9,934 bases of DNA from JADJMO01 sp016794445 (GTDB taxonomy: Bacteria; Myxococcota_A; Polyangia; Polyangiales; JADJMO01). Numbering within the stretch: the first letter of the stretch is position 1; each line of letters opens with the position of its first letter. The notes below the pieces were generated by a model. That model was not told where the DNA came from. It made no database searches and saw only the letters and a list, made by a program, of their open reading frames with translations. The position numbers and the translations under genes were made by a program. Location of the stretch: NCBI GenBank assembly GCA_016794445.1, contig JAEUKC010000094.1, positions 1-9,934 on the forward strand. The letters run 5' to 3'. Shown here in pieces: positions 1 to 7,466 of the stretch.

Positions 1-173
1 TCCAGGTGGGCAGCCACTACCCGTTCGTCGAGACCAACGGCGCGCTCTCGTTCGAGCGCGCGGGCACCGAGGGCATGCGGCTCGACATCGCCGCGGGCAC
101 GGCCGTGCGCTTCGAGCCGGGGGAGACCCGCACGGTGCGCCTGGTCCGCGCCGCGCAGGCGGTGGCGCCATGA
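1..173 (+). CDS. ureB: Urease beta subunit UreB (C-terminal part, cut by window edge)
   Basis: The last 56 residues of the urease beta subunit are visible, read from base 3 and ending with TGA at 171-173. The segment QVGSHYPFVETNGALSF followed by GMRLDIAAGTAVRFEPGE matches the conserved core and C-terminal part of UreB. UreB is a non-catalytic structural subunit that packs with UreA and UreC in the cytoplasmic urease trimer. The start lies left of the window, so a separate ureB cannot be told from a ureA-ureB fusion. Its stop overlaps the ureC start (ATGA, 170-173), implying translational coupling. One oddity is a proline where most family members have histidine in the VGSHYHF stretch. The identification is firm. 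Confidence 0.93.
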   Translation, partial: QVGSHYPFVETNGALSFERAGTEGMRLDIAAGTAVRFEPGETRTVRLVRAAQAVAP

Positions 174-1880
174 GCGTCATCATCTCCCGTCGCGCCTACG
201 CCGACCACTACGGCCCCACGACCGGCGATCGCGTACGCCTCGGCGACACCGACCTCGTGATCGAGGTGGAGCGCGACCTCGGCGTGCTCGGCGACGAGTG
301 CAAGTTCGGGGGTGGCAAGGTGATCCGCGACCGGCAGGGGCAGGCCGCCGGGGTCAGCGACGCCGAGGCCCTCGATCTCGTCATCACCGGCGCGCTGATC
401 GTCGACTGGACGGGCATCACCAAGGCCGACGTCGGCGTGAAGGGTGGCCGCATCGTCGGCATCGGAAAGGCCGGAAATCCTGCCTGGATGCGCGGCGTCG
501 ACCCGCGCCTCGTGATCGGAGTCACGACCGAGGTCATCGCGGGCGAGGGCCTGATCCTCACCGCCGGCGGCGTGGACACGCACATCCACTTCATCTGCCC
601 GCAGCAAGCCGACGAGGCCCTCGCGAGCGGCGTCACCACGCTGGTGGGGGGGCGGCACCGGCCCGGCCACCGGCACCAACGCGACGACGTGCACGCCGGG
701 GTCGCACCACCTCGCCCTCATGCTGCGCGCGACCGACGCGCTGCCCGTGAACATCGGCCTCACCGGCAAAGGGAACAGCTCGCGCCCCGAGGGGCTCGTC
801 GACCAGGTGCGCGCGGGCGCGATGGGGCTCAAGCTCCACGAGGACTGGGGGACGACGCCGCGCGCCATCGACGCGTGCCTCGCGGTCGCCGAGGCGGAGG
901 ACGTGCAGGTGACCCTGCACACCGACACCCTCAACGAGTCGGGCTACGTCGACGACACCATCGCCGCGTTCCGCGGGCGCACGATCCACAGCTACCACAC
1001 GGAGGGCGCTGGCGGCGGGCACGCGCCGGACATCCTGCGCGTCGCGGGCGAACCGAACGTCATCCCGAGCTCGACCAACCCCACGCGGCCGTACACGGTC
1101 AACACGCTGGACGAGCACCTCGACATGCTGATGGTGTGTCACCACCTCGACCGCGACATCCCCGAGGACGTGGCCTTCGCCGAGAGCCGCATCCGCGGCG
1201 AGACGATCGCGGCGGAGGACATCCTGCACGACCTCGGGGCCATCTCGATCCTCAGCAGCGACTCGCAGGCGATGGGGCGCGTCGGCGAGGTGATCACGCG
1301 CACCTGGCAGACGGCCCACAAGATGCGGCAGCAGCGGGGCAAGCTCGGGGAGGGGCCGGCCGACAACCTGCGCGCGCGGAGGTACGTCGCCAAGTACACG
1401 ATCAACCCGGCGATCGCGCACGGGATGGACGGCGAGATCGGCTCGGTCGAGGTGGGCAAGCTCGCCGACCTCGTGCTGTGGCGGCCAGCGTTCTTCGGCA
1501 TCCGGCCCGAGCTCGTGCTCAAGGGCGGGTTCATCGCCTGGGCGCAGATGGGCGACGCCAACGCCTCCATCCCCACCCCGCAGCCGCTGATCATGCGGCC
1601 CATGTTCGGCGCGCTCGGGCGCGCGGTGGGCGCGACCAGCGTGGCCTTCGTGTCGCCGCGCGCGCACGCGGAGGGCACGGTCGCGGCGCTCTCGCTCGGC
1701 AAGCGCGTGGTGCCGGTGCGGCGTTGCCGGTCGATCGGCAAGCGCGACATGCGCCTCAACGACGCGCTGCCCCGCATCGAGGTCGACCCGGAGACCTACG
1801 AGGTGCGCGCCGACGGCGAGCTGCTCCGCTGCGCCCCTGCTTCGGTGTTGCCCCTCGCGCAGCGGTACACGCTGTTCTGA
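170..1880 (+). CDS. ureC: Urease alpha (catalytic) subunit UreC, interrupted by a one-base frameshift
   Basis: UreC is the nickel enzyme that hydrolyses urea to ammonia and carbamate. The first frame (170 to about 652) starts MSVIISRRAYADHYGPTTGD and runs to VTTLVGG. The remainder continues in the +1 frame (GTGPATGTNATTCTPGSHH) to the typical QRYTLF end. Removing one G from the G7 run at 646-652 gives 569 residues, the usual UreC length. All active-site residues are then present, with numbering offset +4 from the Klebsiella enzyme: nickel ligands H138/H140 (DTHIHF), carbamylated lysine K221 (LKLHEDWG), H250 (LHTDTLNESG), H276 (HTEGAGGGHAP), D364 (SSDSQAMGRVGE), and flap residues C323/H324 (MVCHHLD). 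As written, translation would leave the urease frame at about residue 161, so the gene is either dead or carries a sequence error; error is favoured because the rest is so well kept. It overlaps ureB by 4 nt and lies 2 nt before ureF. Confidence 0.95.
646..652 (+). other. Frameshift site in ureC (G7 homopolymer, one G too many)
   Basis: Seven consecutive G residues occur where the conserved LVGGGTGP motif needs six (GTG GGG GGC GGC ACC). The upstream frame is conserved UreC up to this run and the downstream +1 frame is conserved UreC from it onward. The disruption is therefore a single-base gain in a homopolymer, the commonest kind of read or consensus error, though a true slippage mutation looks the same. 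Confidence 0.9.
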
Positions 1881-1882
1881 CC

Positions 1883-2509
1883 ATGTTCCGGCTGCTCCAG
1901 CTCGCGGACTCGGCCTTCCCCACCGGAGGCTTCGCGCACTCGTCGGGGCTCGAGGCCGCGGCGGCCGCAGGGCTCGCGCGCGGCGAGGAGGGCACGCGGC
2001 GGTTCCTCGAAGGGAGCGTCGCGCAGTGCGGACGCGGCGCGTTGCCGTTCTTGAACGCCGCGTACGACGGGCGGTGGGTGGAGTCGGACGTGCGCTGCGA
2101 CGCGTTCCTCGTTGCCCACGTGTCCCGGCGCGCGAGCCTCGCGCAGGGCAGGGCGCTGCTCGACACGGCGCAGCGGGTCTTTCCGGCGGCGAAGGCCGTC
2201 GCGATGCCGCACGGACACCAGGCGCCGGTGTTCGGCGCGGTCGGCGCGGCGCTCGGGCTCTCGAACGAGGAGACGATGGCTGCGTTCCTGCACGTCGCGA
2301 CCCGCGGCGTCGCCTCGGCCGCGGTGCGGCTCGGACTCGTCGGACCGTACGCCGCGCAGCGCCTGCTCGCCGATCTCGCGCCGGCGCTCGCGGCCATCGT
2401 GGCCCGCTGCAGCCGCCTCTCCCTCGACGACGCGCGCCACGCGACCCCGCTCGTCGAGCTCGCCCAGAACGCGCACGATCGACTGTATTCCAGGCTGTTC
2501 CTGAGCTGA
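1883..2509 (+). CDS. ureF: Urease accessory protein UreF
   Basis: UreF is a cytoplasmic urease maturation factor. With UreD/UreH and UreG it forms the complex that loads nickel into apo-urease, and it is thought to control UreG GTPase activity. The protein has 208 residues, slightly short for the family (often about 220-250). It opens with MFRLLQLADSAFPTGGFAHS, close to the family pattern LLQLADSxxPTGGFxHSxGLE, and ends with HDRLYSRLFLS, matching the conserved C-terminus (YSRLFxS) used in contacts with UreD. The middle is alanine-rich and helical, as expected for this all-alpha protein. It starts 2 nt after the ureC stop with no clear Shine-Dalgarno sequence, so it is probably translated by coupling. 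There is no ureE between ureC and this gene. No ureD is visible in the window. Confidence 0.93.
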   Translation: MFRLLQLADSAFPTGGFAHSSGLEAAAAAGLARGEEGTRRFLEGSVAQCGRGALPFLNAAYDGRWVESDVRCDAFLVAHVSRRASLAQGRALLDTAQRVFPAAKAVAMPHGHQAPVFGAVGAALGLSNEETMAAFLHVATRGVASAAVRLGLVGPYAAQRLLADLAPALAAIVARCSRLSLDDARHATPLVELAQNAHDRLYSRLFLS

Positions 2510-2511
2510 GG
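2508..2511 (+). promoter_or_regulatory. Ribosome binding site for ureG
   Basis: GAGG lies 7 bases before the ATG at 2519 and overlaps the ureF stop codon. It supports 2519 as the ureG start and hence the reality of the histidine-rich N-terminal extension. Confidence 0.6.
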
Positions 2512-2518
2512 CAATCCC

Positions 2519-3205
2519 ATGGGCCACGACACGCACGAACCGCACGACCACCCCGGCGACTTCGACGCCCGCGAGGCGCCGCTCGACCGCGACTTCTCTC
2601 GCCGCGCGTTCACGGTCGGGATCGGGGGCCCCGTGGGCAGCGGCAAGACAGCGCTGCTGCTCGCCCTGTGCCGCGCGCTCCGCGATCGGCTGCGACTCGG
2701 CGTCGTCACCAACGACATCTTCACCCGTGAGGACGCCGAGTTCCTGGTGCGCAACGAGGCGCTGCCCGCGGCGCACATCCGCGCGGTGGAGACGGGCGGG
2801 TGCCCGCACGCCGCGATCCGCGAGGACATCTCGCACAACTTGATGGCCCTGGAAGACCTCGCGCGCGCGCTCGCGCCCGACCTCCTGTTCGTGGAGAGCG
2901 GCGGCGACAACCTCGCCGCGCAGTACAGCCGCGAGCTCGTCGACTACACGATCTACGTGATCGACGTCGCGGGCGGCGACAAGGTGCCGCGCAAGGGCGG
3001 ACCGGGGATCACGCAGTCGGATCTGCTGGTGATCAACAAGACGGACCTCGCGCCGCTGGTCGGCGCGGACCTCGGGGTGATGGAACGGGACAGCAAGCGC
3101 ATGCGCGGGCAGGGGCCCACCGTGTTCGCGCAGGTGACCAAGGGGATCGGCGTGGACGTCATCGTCGAGCACGTGCTCGCGGCGCGCGCCCGAGCGCTGC
3201 GGTAG
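2519..3205 (+). CDS. ureG: Urease accessory GTPase UreG, with His-rich N-terminus
   Basis: UreG is a SIMIBI-class GTPase that binds nickel and couples GTP hydrolysis to metal insertion into urease. The 228 residues show a P-loop GPVGSGKT (37-44), the metal-binding CPH motif in VETGGCPHAAIRED (C95, H97), the ESGGDN signature (126-131) and the guanine-specificity motif NKTD (173-176). Before the GTPase core is an extension of about 30 residues starting MGHDTHEPHDHPGD, with histidines at 3, 6, 9 and 11. Such extensions are known in UreG from organisms without UreE, for example mycobacteria, and could hold nickel. The gene follows ureF after 9 nt and is the last recognisable urease gene here. The identification is very firm; the role of the extension is inferred. 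Confidence 0.97.
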   Translation: MGHDTHEPHDHPGDFDAREAPLDRDFSRRAFTVGIGGPVGSGKTALLLALCRALRDRLRLGVVTNDIFTREDAEFLVRNEALPAAHIRAVETGGCPHAAIREDISHNLMALEDLARALAPDLLFVESGGDNLAAQYSRELVDYTIYVIDVAGGDKVPRKGGPGITQSDLLVINKTDLAPLVGADLGVMERDSKRMRGQGPTVFAQVTKGIGVDVIVEHVLAARARALR

Positions 3206-3245
3206 CGCGGAACCGAGACACGCCTTCTTGCCCCAGTGCGACGAC

Positions 3246-3266
3246 CTGGTGCCGCGCGGGCACCGG
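3246..3266 (+). other. GC-rich hairpin between ureG and the alcohol dehydrogenase
   Basis: The arms CTGGTGCC (3246-3253) and GGCACCGG (3259-3266) pair over eight positions, including one G-U pair, with a 5-base loop. It sits 40 bases after the ureG stop in the 108-base non-coding gap. No T-run follows, so it is not a classical intrinsic terminator. It may mark the 3' end of the urease mRNA or be chance in GC-rich DNA. No promoter consensus is visible in this gap. Confidence 0.3.
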
Positions 3267-3300
3267 AACCTCCCACGTCATCGGCGGGCACACGGCTTGC

Positions 3301-3304
3301 GGAG
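3301..3304 (+). promoter_or_regulatory. Ribosome binding site for the alcohol dehydrogenase
   Basis: GGAG ends 9 bases before the ATG at 3314. It favours this start over the in-frame GTG at 3236 and the ATG at 3326, and gives the N-terminus expected for the family. Confidence 0.6.
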
Positions 3305-3313
3305 CGCGTCTCC

Positions 3314-4344
3314 ATGAGCACCAAGATGCGGGCCGCGTTCGTCGAGCAGTTCGGAAAGCCCCTCGTGATCCGCGAGGTCGAGGTCCCGACGCCTGGCCCC
3401 GGCCAGGTGGTCGTGAAGACCGAGGCGTGCGGCGTCTGTCACACCGACTTGCACGCCGCGGGCGGTGACTGGCCGCTGAAGCCGAAGCTGCCCTTCGTCC
3501 CCGGACACGAGGGCATCGGCATCGTCACCGCGCTCGGCGCTGGCGTCACCGCCGTCAAGGCGGGCGACCGAGTCGGCGTGCCGTGGCTCTACTCGGCCTG
3601 TGGTCACTGCGAGCACTGCCTCGCGGCGTGGGAGACCGTGTGCCCCGAGGCCGAGTTCGGCGGCTACACGCGGAACGGCGGCTTCGCCGAGTTCATCGTG
3701 GCGGACCCGAACTACGTCGCGCACATCCCCGCGGGCCTCTCGGCGATCGCCGCCGCCCCGCTCGTCTGCGCCGGGGTCACGACCTACAAGGGGCTCAAGG
3801 TGACCGAGGCCCGGCCCGGGGAGTGGGTCGTCGTGTCGGGCGCCGGTGGCCTCGGGCATCTGGCCGTCCAGTACGCGAAGGCCATGGGGCTGGTGGTCTG
3901 CGCGGTCGACATCGACGACGGCAAGCTCGAACACGCGAAGCGGCTCGGCGCCGACGCCGTGATCAACGCGAAGTCCGACGACGCCGTCGCCGCCGTGAAG
4001 AAGGTCACGCAGGGTGGTGGACACGGGGTGCTCATCACCGCGCCGTCCCTCGGCGCCTTCGCGCAGGGCATCGCCATGACCCGGAGGCGCGGCACCTGCG
4101 TGCTGGTCGGCCTCCCGCCGGGCGACTTCCCCCTCCCGCTGTTCGACGTGGTCGCGCAATCACCGTCCGCGGGTCGTTCGTCGGCACGCGGGAGGACATG
4201 GCCGAGGCGCTCGCGTTCGCCGCCGCCGGCAAGGTGAAGGCCGACATCGAGCGCCAGCCCCTGTCGGCGATCAACCAGGTCTTCGAGCGCCTGCACCAGG
4301 GCAAGGTCGCGTCGCGGGTCGTCCTCGACTTCGCGGCGCGCTGA
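3314..4344 (+). CDS. adhP: Zinc-dependent alcohol dehydrogenase, AdhP/AdhA type, interrupted by a one-base frameshift
   Basis: This is a medium-chain dehydrogenase that would interconvert primary alcohols and aldehydes with NAD(H) in the cytoplasm. The N-terminal GroES-like domain carries the catalytic zinc ligands C42 (CGVCHTD), H65 (PGHEG) and C152 (LVCAG), and the structural zinc loop C96, C99, C102, C110. The Rossmann domain has SGAGGLGHLAVQYAK (about 175-189), with D199 at the end of the next strand, which favours NAD over NADP. The frame is good from 3314 to about 4153. The normal C-terminus (ITVRGSFVGTREDM to VVLDFAAR) then continues in another frame to 4344, so one base is missing. 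Restored, the protein has about 343 residues, normal for the family. As written, the first frame stops at 4237 with a non-homologous tail. The gene follows the urease operon by 108 nt and has no obvious functional link to it. The family is certain; the symbol is by similarity. Confidence 0.9.
4151..4158 (+). other. Frameshift site in the alcohol dehydrogenase (one base missing)
   Basis: Upstream, the frame reads LPPGDFPLPLFDVV, ending with GTC at 4151-4153. Downstream, the frame reads AITVRGSFVGTRED from GCA at 4156-4158. Only two bases (GC) remain where one codon is expected, for example CGC, so a single base was lost. Both flanks are conserved parts of AdhP-type enzymes. Confidence 0.85.
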
Positions 4345-4348
4345 CGGG

Positions 4349-5425
4349 CTAGCGAGTCCAGGCCTCGACGACGGCGCGGTCCTCGGCGCTCATCGGGGTG
4401 CCCGCAGGGGGCATGTCCTGGTCGTCGATCACCCGCTTGCGGAGGAGCGCCTTCTTGGCCTTCCACGCGGCCTCCGACGACAGATCGAAGCCGTTCTTCG
4501 CGTGGCACGTCGCGCAGACGCGCTGGTAGAGGCCGGCCGGCCAGGTGTCGGCGCCGAGCGAGAGCCGGAGGGGCGCGCCTTCGCCGAGCATCCACACGTC
4601 GCCGTTCGGGGCGGGGGCGAGGCGTGTGCGCGGGCTCGCGCGAAAGCCCCTCGAGAACCCCTGCGGACCGACCTTCACGAGCGCCGCGCCATCGGTGAGC
4701 CACGCGCCATCGGCGGCCGGCGCGAGCGCGTCGATGCGCTCGCCGACGTAGCGCAGCTTCAGCCGATCGCCCTCGTCCCCGTAGAGCGCGCGCTCGGTCG
4801 CGACCCAGGTCTTGCCGGTCGGATCCACCGCGAGGAGGCGCGGGCCCTCGAGCGCATACGTGCGATCGCCGCCCTTGCCACCGACGCGCACGCCGCGGTC
4901 GAACAGCTCGGCGAGGGTCTCGCCGCCCGCGGCCAGGGCCGCGAACGCGCCGTCGAACCGCGTGAGCTGGGGTCCCTCGCAGATCGCGACCGACCCCTCG
5001 AGCAGGAACGCGTGGCGCAGGCCGCCGATGGCGCCGAGCGCGCGGATCGGCGTGGCACCGAGCCCGAAGCGGGCCGAGACGGGCTCGAGGCTCGTGCGCG
5101 CGCGCAGCCGGTAGAGCGTGCCCTTGCCGTCGACGCCCACGATCCAGGTGCCGCTCCCGTCCGGCGCCGGCAGCGTGCCGGCGGTGCGCCACGCCGTGAC
5201 GCTCGCGTCGGTCGCGACGTTCGCTCCCCCGACGAACACGCTCGCGCCCTTGTCTCCGAACAGCACGAGCAGGTCGCCACTCTCGGCCACTGCGCTGACG
5301 GCGCCCACGTCGACGTGCTGGGGGTTCCACGGGACCTCGTGCACCGCGAGCGGCGCCGCGGCCTCGGGCTTCACCGCCGCCGGCACGCAGCCGACCAGCA
5401 GCGCGATCACGGTGAACCACCTCAT
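4349..5425 (-). CDS. Lipoprotein with probable beta-propeller and C-terminal cytochrome c domain
   Basis: Exported, probably membrane-anchored mono-haem protein of 358 residues. A short signal, MRWFTVIALLVGC, ends in a lipobox (LVGC) with C13 as the likely lipidated residue. Residues about 45-285 contain recurring short strand-rich segments such as GTWIVGVDGKGTLYRL, GKTWVATERALYGDEG and GDVWMLGEGAPLRL, spaced like blades of a beta-propeller; this is inferred from pattern only. The C-terminus has one haem c site, CATCH (C304, C307, H308), and a DMPPAGTPM segment with M338 or M345 as candidate sixth ligand, giving a small class I-like cytochrome c fold. The start overlaps the stop of the preceding DUF1501 gene (ATGA, 5422-5425). 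Its stop is 4 bases from the stop of the converging alcohol dehydrogenase. It may carry electrons or sense a ligand for the module; the exact function is unknown. Confidence 0.8.
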   Translation of the reverse strand: MRWFTVIALLVGCVPAAVKPEAAAPLAVHEVPWNPQHVDVGAVSAVAESGDLLVLFGDKGASVFVGGANVATDASVTAWRTAGTLPAPDGSGTWIVGVDGKGTLYRLRARTSLEPVSARFGLGATPIRALGAIGGLRHAFLLEGSVAICEGPQLTRFDGAFAALAAGGETLAELFDRGVRVGGKGGDRTYALEGPRLLAVDPTGKTWVATERALYGDEGDRLKLRYVGERIDALAPAADGAWLTDGAALVKVGPQGFSRGFRASPRTRLAPAPNGDVWMLGEGAPLRLSLGADTWPAGLYQRVCATCHAKNGFDLSSEAAWKAKKALLRKRVIDDQDMPPAGTPMSAEDRAVVEAWTR

Positions 5426-6771
5426 GCGAGCCACTCCGGGACGACCTCGCCGTCGCGCAGGTATTTCCGGGGGTTGACGCCGAACGCGGAGACGAACGTC
5501 GCGAGCAGATCGGCCGGCGTGAACGCGCGCGCGCCGTCGGAGAAGGTGCGGGTCGGCACCGGCAGGAGCTGGTCCGGGTCGGTCTTGCCGAACACGGCGT
5601 TGCGCTTGAAGCGCGGCGAGATCACCAGCGCGGAGTTGTTCGGGTAGTGGTCGCGGCCCTGCGCCACGTTGATCTGCGGGGTGCGGCAGAAGTCGCTGAC
5701 CACGAGGATGTGGGTGTGATCGGCGAGCTTCTTCCCTGCCTTGGTCGGGTGGGGGGTCGCGTCGAGCACCCCGAGCAGGTCGTGGAGCAGGCCGAACAGC
5801 TCCTGCTGCACGAGCGGCTGCTGGCGGTAGTTGTTGGTGTGGGTGTCGAACCCGCCCATGGCGAGGCTCGTGCACCGGATCACGTTGCGCTTCATGGCCT
5901 CGACGGCGAAGGCCGCGTTGACGGCCGCGTTGCCAGCGAAGCGCGCCTTGTAGTCGAGCGAGGGCTGCGCGGCCTTGAGGGCGGGCACCGAGAACACCTC
6001 GGACAGCCCCGAACCGAGCATGCGACGGAGGGCGTCGTACTGGAGGGCGAGGCCGTTCAGCGCGCCTGGGTACTGCGTGTGCTTCGCGAGCTCGCGCGCC
6101 TCGTCGGCGAGGAGCGCGGTCACGGCGTCGCGGTCGGCGCTCGTCTCCCACCGCTCGGAGCGGGTGAGGGTGCGGGTGATGGCGCCGATGTTGCTGATCC
6201 GCAGCGGCACCACGCGGCGGTCGAGATCGTCCCCCACGTAGGAGGAGGGGAACGCGATCGAGACGCTCGGGAAGGTCTGCTCCTTGCCGAACTCGTTGGC
6301 GATCATCGTGTCGATGCTCGAGGCCACGACGCGGCCGCCGACGAGGTGGCGACCGGTGACCGAGTAGGTGGTCCCGTCGGGGTGGCTCACGGTGTTCATC
6401 GCGAGCCCGTTGATCAGGCAGAGCCGATCCGCCCGGTCGACGAGGCGCCCGATGCCGGGGCCGAACGGGATGTTGCAACCCTTCGGCTGGACGATCTCGA
6501 AGGTGTTGGTGTCCTCGTCGAGCTTCCGGTCGACCCAGTGCTTGATCGGGGCGATGTCGAGGTTGTCGGTGGATCCGGGCTCGACGATGCCCCGGCGCTC
6601 GTTGCGCGGGTCGGCCCACAGGGTCACGTCCCAGCCGCCCGAGGCGTGGACGAAGACGAAGAACTCCTGGTCGGCGGCGGCCTGAGTGGCGGCGAAGAGG
6701 GCGCGCCCGAGCACACCGCTGACGCCGAGGCCGGCGACGGAACAGGCGGCGAGGAAGGCTCGGCGGTCCAT
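5422..6771 (-). CDS. DUF1501 family protein with Tat signal
   Basis: A 449-residue exported protein of the DUF1501 family (alkaline phosphatase/sulfatase-like superfamily, function undefined). The N-terminus MDRRAFLAACSVAGLGVSGVL has a twin-arginine motif (RR at 3-4) and a hydrophobic stretch, so it probably leaves the cytoplasm folded. Family landmarks in order are FFVFVHASGGWDVTLW (about 37-52), SHPDGTTYSVTGRHL, GGFDTHTNNY with D309, SDFCRTPQIN (D360, C362) and GRDHYPNNSALVISP (D374, H375). In related proteins these D/H residues line the metal site of the superfamily fold. The common GRTP signature appears here as CRTP. It starts by a 1-nt overlap with the previous stop (TGATG) and overlaps the next gene by 4 nt. 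DUF1501 genes very often sit beside DUF1592-type genes, as here. The family call is firm; the activity is unknown. Confidence 0.88.
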   Translation of the reverse strand: MDRRAFLAACSVAGLGVSGVLGRALFAATQAAADQEFFVFVHASGGWDVTLWADPRNERRGIVEPGSTDNLDIAPIKHWVDRKLDEDTNTFEIVQPKGCNIPFGPGIGRLVDRADRLCLINGLAMNTVSHPDGTTYSVTGRHLVGGRVVASSIDTMIANEFGKEQTFPSVSIAFPSSYVGDDLDRRVVPLRISNIGAITRTLTRSERWETSADRDAVTALLADEARELAKHTQYPGALNGLALQYDALRRMLGSGLSEVFSVPALKAAQPSLDYKARFAGNAAVNAAFAVEAMKRNVIRCTSLAMGGFDTHTNNYRQQPLVQQELFGLLHDLLGVLDATPHPTKAGKKLADHTHILVVSDFCRTPQINVAQGRDHYPNNSALVISPRFKRNAVFGKTDPDQLLPVPTRTFSDGARAFTPADLLATFVSAFGVNPRKYLRDGEVVPEWLA

Positions 6772-7466
6772 CAGTACAGGTGGAACTCGGGGTGACGGAC
6801 GAGGCCTTCGCACACCACCGCCCACGCGGCCTCGTTCGGCGCGAGCTTGGGTTTGTCCTTGCCGGTCTTGCTGGCGTCGCCTGCGTGGCGGGCCAGGGTC
6901 TTTGCGTAGAGGTCGAAGAACCGCGCGGCGCGCCCGGGGGCGAGCTTCTCCGGGTAGCCCAGGAACGTGCGGTGGAGGACGTCGAAGCGCGGCGTGAAGG
7001 CGGTCACGTCGAGCTCCTTCGGTGCGTCGAAGTCGAACACCACCCGCGGCTTCAGCCCCCGAAGGTCGTGCTCGACGGCGCGATCGCAGAGCGCGGCGCC
7101 GAGCCGCTCGAACGTGGCCAGCATCAGCGCGTTGGTCTCGCGGGCGCGCGGCAGGTCGGTCTTGTAGTCGGGCAGGCCGAGCGTCGCGAGGTAGTCGCCC
7201 CAGGTGTCGAACAGCTGCGCGCCGTCGGCCCCCCGCGCGCGCTTCTGTAGCTCGAGCGGCGCGAGCCCGCCGAAGAGGGCGAGGTAGGTGCGCACGTAGG
7301 CCTCGGTCGGGACCATGCGCAGATCGGACTTGGGGGCCGTGTCGACGGCGAGGGCCGCGTGCCCGGGCAAGGCCGCGACGGGTACTGCCGGGATGGTGTC
7401 CCTCGGGTGGTAGCAGGCGGCGAGCAGCGCCACGCCCGAAACGACGCCGAACGCCCGGCGGCTCAC
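6771..7466 (-). CDS. Uncharacterised lipoprotein of the DUF1592/DUF1501 module
   Basis: A 231-residue protein of unknown function. The GTG start at 7466 is chosen because it gives the 4-nt GTGA overlap with the preceding gene and a complete signal, MSRRAFGVVSGVALLAAC, with lipobox LAAC (C18) and an RR pair that could allow Tat export. The mature part has no recognised catalytic motif and no CxxCH. Its end, EAAWAVVCEGLVRHPEFHLY, resembles the short C-terminal tail (W, C, L, then E-F) found in DUF1553/DUF1592-type planctomycete cytochrome-associated proteins. It may therefore be a shortened relative of them, but this rests on a weak pattern. Its position between the haem protein and the DUF1501 protein, coupled to both, implies a shared task at the envelope. 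Confidence 0.7.
   Translation of the reverse strand: MSRRAFGVVSGVALLAACYHPRDTIPAVPVAALPGHAALAVDTAPKSDLRMVPTEAYVRTYLALFGGLAPLELQKRARGADGAQLFDTWGDYLATLGLPDYKTDLPRARETNALMLATFERLGAALCDRAVEHDLRGLKPRVVFDFDAPKELDVTAFTPRFDVLHRTFLGYPEKLAPGRAARFFDLYAKTLARHAGDASKTGKDKPKLAPNEAAWAVVCEGLVRHPEFHLY

Noticed and set aside
633..1667. Minus-strand frames opposite ureC
   Set aside because: They overlap unmistakable UreC sequence and translate to compositionally biased peptides without motifs.
3236..3313. N-terminal extension of the alcohol dehydrogenase from a GTG at 3236
   Set aside because: The extra 26 residues do not resemble the family N-terminus, and a ribosome binding site fits the ATG at 3314.
3206..3313. 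Promoter or intrinsic terminator in the ureG-adhP gap
   Set aside because: No convincing -35/-10 pair and no T-run after the hairpin, so neither is called.
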